Shown here: piece by piece, positions 11,484-24,100 of the stretch | Layout of the letters: each line of letters starts with the position of its first letter | How positions within the stretch are numbered: the stretch's first letter is position 1 | NCBI RefSeq assembly: GCF_016097555.1 | Contig: NC_054701.1 | Span: 3,617,688 to 3,681,687, forward strand | From: Gigantopelta aegis | Taxonomy: Eukaryota; Mollusca; Gastropoda; Neomphalida; Peltospiridae | Length of the DNA: 64,000 nt | Reading direction: 5' to 3' | Notes under the pieces: model-generated | What the model saw: only the letters and a program-made list of their open reading frames with translations | What the model was told of the DNA's origin: nothing | Databases searched by the model: none | Made by a program: the position numbers and the translations under genes

Positions 11484-12568
11484 ATCTCTAATGACCTCAC
11501 ACACATACACTATGTATGGTGTTTCAAACTCTAATGACCTCATACACATACACTATGTATGGTGTTTCAAACTCTAATGACCTCATACACATACACTATG
11601 TATGGTGTTTCAAACTAATGACCTCACACACATACACTATGTATGGTGTTTCACTCTCTAATGACCTCATACACATACACTATGTATGGTGTTTCAAACT
11701 AATGACCTCATACACATACACTATGTATGGTGTTTCAAACTAATGACCTCACACACATACACTACGTATGGTGTTTCAAACTAATGATCTCATACACATA
11801 CACTATGTATGGTGTTTCAAACTAATGATCTCACACACATACACTATGTATGGTGTTTCAAACTCTAATGATCTCACACACATACACTATGTATGGTGTT
11901 TCAAACTCTAATGACCTCATACACATACACTATGTATGGTGTTTCAAACTCTAATGACCTCATACACATACACTATGTATGGTGTTTCAAACTCTAATGA
12001 TCTCACACACATACACTATGTATGGTGTTTCAAACTCTAATGACCTCATACACATACACTATGTATGGTGTTTCAAACTTAATGACAAACAAACTATGTA
12101 TGGTGTTTCAAACTCTAATGATCTCACACACATACACTATGTATGGTGTTTCAAACTCTAATGACCTCATACACATACACTATGTATGGTGTTTCAAACT
12201 CTAATGACCTCATACACAAACTATGTATGGTGTTTCAAACTCTAATGATCTCACACACAAACTATGTATGGTGTTTCAAACTCTAATGACCTCATACACA
12301 AACTATGTATGGTGTTTCAAACTCTAATGACCTCATACACAAACTATGTATGGTGTTTCAAACTCTAATGATCTCACACACATACACTATGTATGGTGTT
12401 TCAAACTCTAATGACCTCATACACATACACTATGTATGGTGTTTCAAACTCTAATGACCTCATACACATACACTATGTATGGTGTTTCAAACTCTAATGA
12501 CCTCATACACAAACTATGTATGGTGTTTCAAACTAATGATCTCACACACATACACTATGTATGGTGTT
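11484..12568. repeat. 44-bp minisatellite with hairpin core, about 24 copies
   Basis: The unit is ctctaatgacctcatacaca followed by tacactatgtatggtgtttc and aaa. Each unit contains the perfect dyad cataca-cta-tgtatg. Length variants lack 'ctc' or 'cata'. Confidence 0.95.
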
Positions 12569-12574
12569 GTCTCG

Positions 12575-12810
12575 TTTGATAGAGCCCCACATATCAAGTA
12601 ATTTGATAGAGCCCGATATATTGAGTTCTTTGATACAGCCCCACATATTGAGTTCTTTGATAGAGCCCGATATATCAAGTTCTTTGATAGAGCCCCACAT
12701 ATCGAGTTCTGTGATGGAGCCCCACATATCAAGTTCTTTGATGGAGCCCCACATATCAAGTTCTTTGATGGAGCCCCACATACAGAGTTCTTTGATAGAG
12801 CCCCACATAT
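12575..12810. repeat. 27-bp tandem repeat, about 9 copies
   Basis: The unit is tttgatagagccccacatat plus caagttc. It follows the preceding 44-bp array almost directly, so two unrelated arrays are back to back. Confidence 0.9.
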
Positions 12811-14020
12811 TGCATTATAAACTCAGGGTTAGTTCCCACCAACTCAGGGTCACTTAAGGGGGCCAATCAGTGCAAAGTAAATAAAATCCCACAATTGTTT
12901 GGATTCTGCCTTCAAGTTGTCTGTCTTTACTGTCAAGACTACAGCTATGATTTCCAATGTTTGTGACATTTTGTCACTTGTTGATTATGTTGCATAAAAT
13001 ACTGACACAATTAGAAAAAACAACAAGGCAGAAGCTAGCTGGGGAGAGCAGTTCAAAGCAAGTTATCCATTTTTAATCACTGGTTAGACAGTTATCTGCA
13101 GGTCAAAGCTGCTTTAACTTTAACCCAGGGTTAGGCTATATTTAACTCATGGTTAGCAATAACCAACATTCAAACAACACATTTATTACTCAGTGATTAA
13201 ATCTAGCACAACCAGGGATAGGGCACTTAAATGAGGGTCAGTACTAACCTAGGTTTTCAACAACCAGGTCCAGATTAATATTACAGCAGGCTTTTTTCCC
13301 TGTGAATATGCAAATTTCGCAAATGACTGACATCACCGTAAGCACTTTAACAAAGAAAATAATGCACGTGTATAAATTAAAAAAAATAGTAACCTTTTTT
13401 TTTTTTAAATTGTATTAAGATTGGGTGCAAACAACACTGAATTTATATGTATACATTTTGTTTGCCATAGATTACAGTAATGTTGTTTTTGTAGCATTTT
13501 TAAAGATGATACCAAAATATTAATTTCCAAATCTATTACAAGTTACAAATTATCAATGTGGAAGATGTGGCAAAAAATATATAGTAATCTATTGTTACTG
13601 AACACAAAAAAAAACTTTCTATGAAAGCTTGTAACTTAATCCATTTCTTACAATATCAGTGTACTTAAGATAATATCAGTTTACTTCAGACCATATCAAC
13701 TTCCTTGAGACCATATCGGCTTACTTCAGATAATATGTTTACTTCTGATGATACTGGCTACATTAAAGAGAACATACATTGTTATGTTCTTATGCATGAA
13801 GAGGTAATTTTATTGTCTTGTCATTTTCTTTTTCTTGTGTTACCTTAGTAATCTACTTATAATGAACATCACAGATTAAAAAATAAAAATTGAAAGCTTT
13901 TAGCTTAAATGAAACATGGATTATCTTTTCTTTCTTTTTTTTTGGGGTGGGGAGGGAGGTGAGGCTAAACAAAAGGAGGGTTTTCAAAAAAGTCATCTTA
14001 TAACACCATTGTATCATACT
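12811..14020. other. Intergenic, no gene recognised
   Basis: AT-rich. Positions 13655-13760 contain four or five diverged about 25-bp repeats around 'ccatatc..cttacttcaga'. No exon was supported on either strand. Confidence 0.4.
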
Positions 14021-14344
14021 CAGGGTCTGAAATTGAAGCTTGCGAAAAGAGGTCCATTTTTTAGACCTAGCAGATGAAACAGAAATTCACCATCAAAATA
14101 TCGCAGCAGGTAATTTTTTCAAGAAATAGTTGTATGATTATCTCCTCTGCTATACAACTGTTAATTCTGTTATATTTTAATTCCATAATTCCTCAAATCC
14201 ATCTCAGACGTCATCCTGTTTCGCACACTATACCAAATTCTCCCCTCACTGTGTGCTATTTTTTTTTATCCAGCAGGCCATTTTTTTTTTTTAGCAGGGC
14301 ATATTTGTTTTGGTCTGCAATTTGACTTCCTATTTCGAGCCCTG
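14021..14344. mobile_element. MITE-like element with CAGGG termini
   Basis: The 5' end cagggtctgaaattgaag and the reverse complement of the 3' end (cagggctcgaaataggaag) form imperfect terminal inverted repeats. 'atact' occurs directly on both sides (14016-14020 and 14345-14349), consistent with a 5-bp target-site duplication. The interior is non-coding. The superfamily is not assigned. Confidence 0.65.
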
Positions 14345-14349
14345 ATACT

Positions 14350-15980
14350 AGAACTGTTTCTGCCAATGTTGACAGCATGCAGCTGAAACTGGCTGTGAAT
14401 ATAAACAATTAACTCTGTGGGTGTTTCACTCAATTACAGGTTACAAGCATTAATGGACTTTTTGAGGTCGATTTGGCTATCGGTGCAAGGTAATTATTGT
14501 TCCAGTGTTATGTTTAAACATCTGATTACACAAAAATTCATATCACATGGGAAAAGTCGAAGGTATTTTTGTTATACCCTCAACCCCCCCCCCCCATTTT
14601 TTTAAAAATTTAGTATGCCTAGAGATAATTGTTCCTCTAATACAACACTCTTACAATAATAATGACATTGCCTCCCACCTCCTCCTTGTGATTAATTCTG
14701 GAAGAGCTCCAAGCATGTGGAATCCGTGTTTATTCCAAATACTGCCAGTGCATGTACAATCCTAACCGTATCAATTATTTAAAGTATAGCGGTGTGCAGA
14801 TCTATTTTTTCCCATTCTCAGTGTGTTCCTCGTTTCATTCTCGCAGTTCTCAGAAACCTAACTGCATTTAATACAACAAACACTAGATACCGGTAATACT
14901 AAACAGTAAACAACAGTACAAGATATGTGTAATGTTTTAAACACTGCACATTCACAACCAGGTATCATTTATGATATGAATCAGCATCAAGTTCATATGC
15001 AAGCTTTGCTGTGTGTAGCATATTGGCGAAGTTTTAAAGAATTTTACTGTTTTACACAAAAAATGCAGCTGTCTATATTCTAAACCACAAAACAATACTG
15101 AAGACTAAACTTGAGTCCACCTCACTTTATATAACATAATGCGAATACTAGAAAGCATCAATATTATTTTTAAAGCCTTCTTTCAGAAAGCACAAATTTA
15201 CGTAAATAGGTAAAATGTCTATCAGATCTATATATTTGTAAATAGGCTTCATGCATATGTTTTCTACAATTGTACATTATTCATAATATATATTGTTGAT
15301 ATAAAACTACATACATTTCTAATAAAAATATAAATAGTGAACAGACAAAAATATTCATCACTCCAGCATATATCACAGACAAACTGACCAATACAAAACA
15401 ACCATTGTAACATTGTTGAGCTGGTGCATGTAAACAACCTGCAGCCACCATCTGTACTAGCTGATTATGATCGACATGAAACATTTTTATAAAACTGCAA
15501 TAGAAAAAAAACATTTCTAAAATTCAGAGCAATGAAACATTACAACAGGGTTCAAATTTCACCACGGCACAGATGGCAATTGCCCTCCTTACTTGCCATT
15601 ATGCCTCTAAAATCTTACTGTGTCGACGGTAAGAAAAATATCGCTCTGCCTTTCCTAATTTGCCACCATGCCCTTCGGAATTTTTTTTTTAAACCCAGCA
15701 TTTTATTATCTAGAAATGATACAAAATGTAACATGAAAAATCACATCTAGCGAAGTCGGGCTGCTTGTTGACACACGAAGTGACAGGTCACTTATACCAG
15801 GATGCAAAACAAATGTGGTAAAATGCCCATACAAATAATGTTATTTACAGCAGTTTACGTTGACGACATTTATAAATATATTCTTTATGACTTACACATT
15901 AATGGTTTTAAATATCATATTAACCAATATATATGTTCGACTTGGCAAGATGATTAGGATGTTGCGGTCACGAACAAGCT
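14350..15980. other. Intergenic, no gene recognised
   Basis: AT-rich DNA without supported exons. 15540-15690 reads like a decayed element fragment (repeated 'gccctcc..cttgccatt', 'gcctttcctaatttgccac') but no termini were found. Confidence 0.4.
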
Positions 15981-16017
15981 TCATTCTGGCAATCCAGTCC
16001 TAAGAGTGGCAGTCATC
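15981..16017 (-). CDS. Tentative terminal exon of the ADP-ribosylglycohydrolase gene
   Basis: On minus, a pyrimidine-rich acceptor (cttcctgcaccgcctgtag) precedes one base that completes an Arg codon left by the 17975 donor. Eleven codons (MTATLRTGLPE) and TGA follow. The phase fits exactly. The peptide is too short to recognise, and other phase-compatible candidates exist (for example an acceptor near 17510 followed by 12 codons and TAG). Confidence 0.25.
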
Positions 16018-16544
16018 CTACAGGCGGTGCAGGAAGGATGAAATAGTCTTATGCTGTGACACATTCATTTATTTTAGCCCTAGTACTCAAAATAAATACC
16101 AAAAATTATCATATTCATTCAACTTACAATTATTAGTGTACATTGGCTGATTTTTTAATTTTCATAAATTTGTATATACTTTTAATAATGTATATTGGGC
16201 ATTTAAGGAAAATGTAGCATATATGATACATGTTATTAACTTTGTAAAATACATTGTTATGGCATATATATGTGTGTCAAAAATAAAGTCCAAGACCATA
16301 AGATAAAATAATTTTTATCTCAGACACTTGATAGAAAGTAAGTAGACTGCGCGCCCCTCTTTTGAAGGAAAAGTTTGCCTTCGTGCCCCTCCAACTTGTT
16401 TTGGTGCCCAAATGTTTTATATTAAAAAAAAGGCAACACTTGTCGTGCCTACCCCCCCCCCCCCCCCCCCCCGTGAAATTCGACCTGTTACAATACTATT
16501 GTGAGTATGTTAGCTTTATCACCGTGTGTACGAAGAAGCTACAA
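16018..16544. other. No gene seen; poly-C tract
   Basis: Contains a run of about 22 C at 16451-16472. Otherwise AT-rich, and possibly part of the last ARH intron. Confidence 0.4.
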
Positions 16545-17000
16545 ACAATATAGTCCATGCATGACATTATCATTTGAACATGCTCGTTGGTTTTGTATCA
16601 AACAATATAGTCCATGCATGACATTATCATTTGAACATGCTCGTTGGTTTTGTATCAAACAGTATAGTCCATGCATGACATTATCATTTGAACAAGCTCG
16701 TTGGTTTTGTATCAAACAGTATAGTCCATGCATGACATTATCATTTGAACATGCTCGTTGCTTTTGTATCAAACAGTATAGTCCATGCATGACATTATCA
16801 TTTGAACATGCTCGTTGGTTTTGTATCAAACAGTATAGTCCATGCATGACATTATCATTTGAACATGCTCGTTGGTTTTGTATCAAACAGTATAGTCCAT
16901 GCATGACATTATCATTTGAACATGCTCGTTGCTTTTGTATCAAACAGTATAGTCCATGCATGACATAATCATTTGAACAAGCTCGTTGGTTTTGTATCTA
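16545..17000. repeat. 57-bp tandem repeat, 8 copies
   Basis: The unit is acaatatagtccatgcatga then cattatcatttgaacatgct then cgttggttttgtatcaa. 57 is a multiple of three, so both strands show long open frames that are artefacts. Confidence 0.95.
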
Positions 17001-17614
17001 ACAGTTGTTCATACCACAGTTTCACACTTTGGCTTGAATGCACCTCTCTCCATTAAATTTAAATAACTGAAAAAGAAAACACATAAACTTGTATAATTAT
17101 AAATATTATTTGTTTAAAGTAACTGCGACTTTTTAACAGAATTATGCATTTAACATAGCAAGGTTAACAAACAAGATAAGTCAAAACAGGAACTTATTAG
17201 ATTATCAGTTACCATGTTGCTGATGTTAAGTAAACTGACACAGCTGGTTACACCCATTTATTTTAAACAAAACTCCAGATAGTTGCTGTAAACAAGTCTA
17301 ATTAGCAAACTAAGAGAAAGAAAATGTATGTCCATCGAAGAGCAACTTCACACTAATTCACTCTTCAACTGTCTTAGGAATCCATTCAATTAGAAATACT
17401 CAAGTATATGCAATCCTCATTAACTGTAGAATAACTAGTAGCATGAAACACGCTAACTTTACCGTTTGTTCCTAGCGTTTCAGTGACATGAAAGGGAAGC
17501 AAGGAATTTCTCTAACATTTGGTTATTGCGACATTTGGCGTAGATCAAGAAAAAGGTAAAAAAGCTGACACTTCATAAGCCACTCTTGCCAAACATCAAC
17601 TTTTCATTGTACTT
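17001..17614. other. No feature recognised
   Basis: No exon could be supported firmly. A weak phase-compatible terminal exon for the minus-strand gene near 17470-17512 was considered. Confidence 0.35.
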
Positions 17615-17930
17615 TCTCATAGGACAGTCCATACCATGACCTTTGATATTACTTGATGTATTTTCTCAGCCCATACCAAGGACTTTGATATTAGTTAATT
17701 TTCTATGTATTTTGTCACACAAGAAGTTTATACACCAGACTTTAATATTAGTTAATTTCCTATCCATTTTTTTCACAGACAGGACAGTGCATACCAAGGA
17801 CTTAGAAATTAGTTAATTTTCTATGCTTTTTCTCACAGGACAGTTCATACCAAAGATATTAGTTGATTTTCTATTAGTTTTCTCAGACAAGACTGCCCAC
17901 ACCAAGGACTGTGATGTTACTTGATATTAA
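17615..17930 (-). repeat. Degenerate about 58-bp repeat derived from a SINE central domain, about 5 copies
   Basis: Units run 'tctcacaggacagtccatac' then 'caaggactttgatattagtt'. The first part is the reverse complement of the SINE central domain seen at 3160-3474, so an antisense SINE fragment seems to have been tandemly amplified. Confidence 0.6.
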
Positions 17931-17974
17931 TGGAGAACACCTGAGGCAAAGCCAGTGAAAGGTGAAACACGTAC

Positions 17975-18105
17975 CTGTCTATGATGTCGTCCAGCCACAG
18001 TCTGTGCATGAGGCTCTCCACCCAGCTGGCCGGAATGGCCTGCAGTCCGAGTTTACAGCCCAACATGGCGCCAGCCAGACTCGCATTGGCGTCCGCGTCA
18101 CCTCC
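17975..18105 (-). CDS. ARH-like gene exon 8
   Basis: 131 bp; acceptor gttctccacag, donor GACAG|gtacgt, leaving a two-base overhang. Encodes GGDADANASLAGAMLGCKLG followed by an AIPASWVESL segment. This is the C-terminal metal-binding loop and following helix of ARH proteins. The base composition is clearly GC-richer than the surrounding introns. Confidence 0.9.
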
Positions 18106-21100
18106 CTGTGGAGAACCAAAAAAAACTAGAGAAACTGAGACCATGTGGCCAGAATAAAAAGAACAGAAAAGAAAGACAAACAAACACTTAACCTCATCTC
18201 TCACCTTGATTGTATTTCACCAAGTACCTATTTGGTGTTGAGCTTTTTTTTAAAATAATTTATACGTCTGAAACTATAAATTTCGGATTCGGATCTATCC
18301 AATAGTTTGTCATCTCATGTAAGCATATGACAACTATTGATACCATTTCTTGTAATAATTTATTTTTCATTTATAGCAATACAAAGAACACAATGAATAT
18401 TTAATAGGATCGTTAAACAAGAATTCCTTCTGATTTCCAGTATCAGGTCATCTTTAATAAATATATAATGTATTAAATGCTTAACTATGGATCTTGTGTA
18501 CATAAAAAACCCACAATATCTTTAATAAATGATGTATCAAATGCCCTTCTAGGTATCAAAAAAATAAATATCTTGGCTTTGTGGTAATAGTGGGAATCAA
18601 TGGAAGAAGAAAACTAGAATGAAAGACAAATAAAGTCCGAGTGATCTGTAAGAATCCACTGGGTCACAGCCAATAACTGATTTAAGGATGGCCTTAACTG
18701 AACAGCCCTACTAAGAATATTACAAGAACATTTAATGCATTCAAAAAAAATGTTAATCAACTTTGTGAGTGTGTTTACAGCCCCACCTCCATAATGATCT
18801 CCTGTATTGCACTTCGGAAGTCCTTCTGTTTGAGCGCCCAAAACCCAGCACCTAACGTCTTGTACGTGTCGTTCATCTTCCCCGGTTCGTCCAGATTCAA
18901 GTCTTTCAGTGATGTCGTGTGCAGGACGTTCTTTAACTTCTTAACCTGAAACACAAACCACACGGTCAATATCAACCTGAAACACAAACCACACGGTCAA
19001 TATCAACCTGAAACACAAACCACATGGTCAATATCAACCTGAAACACAAACCACACGGTCAATATCAACCTGAAACACAAACCACACGGTCAATATCAAC
19101 CTGAAACACAAACAACACGGTCAATATCAACCTGAAACACAAATAACATGGTCAATATCAACCTGAAACACAAACATCACGGTCAATATCAACCTGAAAC
19201 ACAAACCACACGGTCAATATCAACCTGAAACACAAACAACACGGTCAATATCAATGCGAAAAATGTGAGTAGTTGTTATTCGCATTAATAATATTATAAT
19301 AAATTTATAAAATAACTGGAGCATAATTCATTGTAGGCAAGACAAGCTAATTGTCTAATAGTCCAGCAAAAACCAACACGATTCATTGCACGTAAATGGG
19401 TTTTAGCACGCTAATTCTGAAGTCGACCATTTCTTTGTTTTTACTGTTTAATTTTGCTGCAATTTTGTTGGCATATCTTAGGAAGATATAGTTGTAATGG
19501 TACATGTATCCCAATGTTTAGCCAGATTTAGGTAATTATACACTTTAGGTAAATCATTGCTGCAAAGATAGAGACTAAACAGGCTAATTGATGGGCACAT
19601 TGACATGTTAGTGAGTTCATCTCACTGAAGTCACCTTAACTTAGATTTAACCAAAAGGTACACAGACATGTGTTATTAGGAAAACAATATTTCATAGGGA
19701 GGCCACTTGCATTAATTTCATGTCACATTTTAGTCTGCCCACAGTCACTCGCATAATTTAGGGTCGCGTTAATTTCAGGATCTACAGTATTCATTTCATA
19801 TGGAATATTTTTATCACCTTTAAAAAAAAAAAGCTGGCTTTACCCAACTCCTACTATATGGTTTGTACACTAACAAGTTAAATTTAAAATGTCAAATGAC
19901 TGATATTAAAAATTAGGGGGGGTGGAGGTTGTTGTTTTTTAAAAATACCAATACCAACTATGGAAAATAAGTTCTGTATTTGTTTAAAAAAAGGAATAAT
20001 AAAGCACAGTCTAATTAATACTCAGCAGGTTATGTGATTTCGTTTGGATGTATCACAATTTAATAATTTCTTGTTCTATCTGTAAGTCATTCAACAAAGA
20101 TGAAAAGTGAAACAAAGCCAACCAACTACCTCTTGATATGGTAATCCCAGCAGACATCTCATGCTGTACGAGTACGACTCCTCTATGATGGACTCTATGT
20201 CATACTGGCCAGTCTTCTTCAGGTGTTTCGGGTCTTTCTGTAACATGGCCGAGACTGCCACAGACACCGCCACACATGAGGCGTGGCATCTGGTAACACA
20301 AAATACAAGGATGTTCATATTTATAGACAGTAAGAACTACATTTAAAATATTCATATTAAAAACATTTATGACATGTATATGGTAAAAATACTCTAAAAA
20401 CATAACCTGTGTGTTGTAGGCATTTTAAGTCACTATAAACATTCAGCATAAATATACAAGTAGATTTTGAAAAAATCCTACTTAAAAATAAGTGCATTAG
20501 GAATGTCTGCATTTTAACTGTGTAATGTATTTTAAGACGTTTAAAGGTATATATTCCTAACACAACACTGTACAGTATTTCTGTTTGACACTGTTTGTTG
20601 CTTGTAATGTTCACTTCTCTACATCAGGTATCTTTTTGGTGATCCTAACGTCTACAGATTCACAATCTCAATGATACAAGATTTTGCAGATATTAAAATA
20701 TCTTAAGTAACATAATTTTTGCCAAGGTAACCAACTGTTTGACAGTCATGTTTTAGAAGTAATAGTAAAGACACACGAAGAGCGTCACTAGAACAAGATC
20801 TACCTCGGGTCAGCGTCCGTGACAGAGCAAACGTCCAGCGAGTTCTTGATGACCTTTCCCAGGATGTTGTAGTAGTGAACGCCCATCAGCGGCGCCCGTG
20901 ACAGGGCGCAGTTTGTCGAGTGTTCACACCGCGAGTTTCTCCACACAATTTCAGCAGCCTGTAAATAATGTACACTGTGTCAGGTGGCTCACCACATTCT
21001 ATACATGCATCACACGAAGAGGAAAGTGAGTCAGGTGGCTCACCACATTCTATACATGCATCACACAAAGAGGAAAGTGTGTCAGGTGGCTCACCACATT

Positions 21101-24100
21101 CTATACATGCATCACACGAAGAGGAAAGTGTGTCAGGTGGCTCACCACATTCTATACATGCATCACACGAAGAGGAAAGTGAGTCAGGTGGCTCACCACA
21201 TTCTATACATGCATCACACGAAGAGGAAAGTGAGTCAGGTGGCTCACCACATTCTATACATGCATCACACGAAGAGGAAAGTGTGTCAGGTGGCTCACCA
21301 CATTCTATACATGCATCACACGAAAAGTGTGTCAGGTGGCTCACCACATTCTATACATGTATCAGACAAAGAGGAAACTGTGTCAGGTGACTCACCACAT
21401 TCTATACATGCATCACACGAAAAGTGTGTCAGGTGGCTCACCACATTCTATACATGCATCACACGAAAAGTGTGTCAGGTGGCTCACCACATTCTATACA
21501 TGCATCACACGAAAAGTGTGTCAGGTGGCTCACCACATTCTATACATGCATCACACGAAAAGTGTGTCAGGTGGCTCACCACATTCTATACATGCATCAC
21601 ACGAAAAGTGTGTCAGGTGGCTCACCACATTCTATACATGCATCACACGAAAAGTGTGTCAGGTGGCTCACCACATTCTATACATGCATCACACGAAAAG
21701 TGTGTCAGGTGGCTCACCACATTCTATACATGCATCACACGAAAAGTGTGTCAGGTGGCTCACCACATTCTATACATGCATCACACGAAAAGTGTGTCAG
21801 GTGGCTCACCACATTCTATACATGCATCACACGAAAAGTGTGTCAGGTGGCTCACCACATTCTATACATGTATCAGACAAAGAGGAAAGTGTCCGGTGGC
21901 TCACCACATTCCATACATGCATCACACGAAAAGTGTGTCAGGTGGCTCACCACATTCTATACATGTATCAGACAGAGGAAAGTGTCAGGTGGCTCACCAC
22001 ATTCTATACATGCATCACACAAAAAGTGTGTCAGGTGGCTCACCACATTCTATACATGTATCAGACAAAGAGGAAAGTGTGTCAGGTGGCTCACCACATT
22101 CTATACATGCATCACACGAAGAGGAAAGTGTGTCAGGTGGCTCACCACATTCTATACATGCATCACACGAAGAGAAAAGTGCGTCAGGTGGCTCACCACA
22201 TTCTATATATATGCATCACACAAAAGGTGTGTCAGATGACTCACCACTTTCTATACATGCATCAGACGAAGAGGAAAGTGTGTCAGGTGGTTCACCACAT
22301 TCTATACATGCATCACACGAAGAGGAAAGTGTGTCAGGTGGCTCACCACATTCTATACATGCATCACACGAAGAGGTAAGTGTGTCAGGTGGCTCACCAC
22401 ATTCTACATATGCATCAGACGAAGACGAAAGTGTGTCAGGTTACTCACCACATTCTATAGAAGCATCACACGAAGAGGAAAGTGTGTCAGGTGGCTCACC
22501 ACATTCTAGACATGTATCAGACGAAGAGGAAAGTGTGTCAGGTGACTCACCACATTCTATACATGCATCACACGAAGAGGAAAGTGTGTCAGGTGACTCA
22601 CCACATTCTATACATGCATCACACGAAGAGGAAAGTGTGTCAGGTGACTCACCACATTCTATACATGCATCACACGAAGAGGAAAGTGTGTCAGGTGGCT
22701 CACCACATTCTATACATGCATCACACGAAGAGGAAAGTGTGTCAGGTGGCTCACCACATTCTATACATGCATCACACGAAGAGGAAAGTGTGTCAGGTGG
22801 CTCACCACATTCTATACATGCATCACACGAAGAGGAAAGTGTGTCAGGTGGCTCACCACATTCTATACATGCATCACACGAAGAGGAAAGTGTGTCAGGT
22901 GGCTCACCACATTCTATACATGCATCACACGAAGAGGAAAGTGTGTCAGGTGACTCACCACATTCTATACATGCATCACACGAAGAGGAAAGTGTGTCAG
23001 GTGACTCACCACATTCTATACATGCATCACACGAAGAGGAAAGTGTGTCAGGTGACTCACCACATTCTATACATGCATCACACGAAGAGGAAAGTGTGTC
23101 AGGTGACTCACCACATTCTATACATGCATCACACGAAGAGGAAAGTGTGTCAGGTGACTCACCACATTCTATACATGCATCACACGAAGAGGAAAGTGTG
23201 TCAGGTGGCTCACCACATTCTATACATGCATCACACGAAGAGGAAAGTGTGTCAGGTGGCTCATCACATTCTATAGAAGCATCACACGAAGAGGAAAGTG
23301 TGTCAGGTGACTCACCACATTCTATACATGCATCACACGAAGAGGAAAGTGTGTCAGGTGACTCACCACATTCTATACATGCATCACACGAAGAGGAAAG
23401 TGTGTCAGGTGACTCACCACATTCTATACATGCATCACACGAAGAGGAAAGTGTGTCAGGTGACTCACCACATTCTATACATGCATCACACGAAGAGGAA
23501 AGTGTGTCAGGTGGCTCACCACATTCTATACATGCATCACACGAAGAGGAAAGTGTGTCAGGTGGCTCACCACATTCTATAGAAGCATCACACGAAGAGG
23601 AAAGTGTGTCAGGTGGCTCACCACATTCTATACATGCATCACACGAAGAGGAAAGTGTGTCAGGTGGCTCACCACATTCTATACATGCATCACACGAAGA
23701 GGAAAGTGTGTCAGGTGGCTCACCACATTCTATACATGCATCACACGAAGAGGAAAGTGTGTCAGGTGGCTCACCACATTCTATACATGCATCACACGAA
23801 GAGGAAAGTGTGTCAGGTGGCTCACCACATTCTATACATGCATCACACGAAGAGGAAAGTGTGTCAGGTGGCTCACCACATTCTATACATGCATCACACG
23901 AAGAGGAAAGTGTGTCAGGTGGCTCACCACATTCTATACATGCATCACACGAAGAGGAAAGTGTGTCAGGTGGCTCACCACATTCTATAGAAGCATCACA
24001 CGAAGAGGAAAGTGTGTCAGGTGACTCACCACATTCTATACATGCATCACACGAAGAGGAAAGTGTGTCAGGTGGCTCACCACATTCTATACATGCATCA

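Noticed and set aside
9208..12568. CRISPR-like regularly spaced repeats
   Set aside because: Units are contiguous with no unique spacers, in an intron-rich eukaryotic genome. Ordinary minisatellites.
16501..16968. 155-codon repeat frame
   Set aside because: 57-bp tandem unit (multiple of three), open on both strands, no flanking coding sequence.
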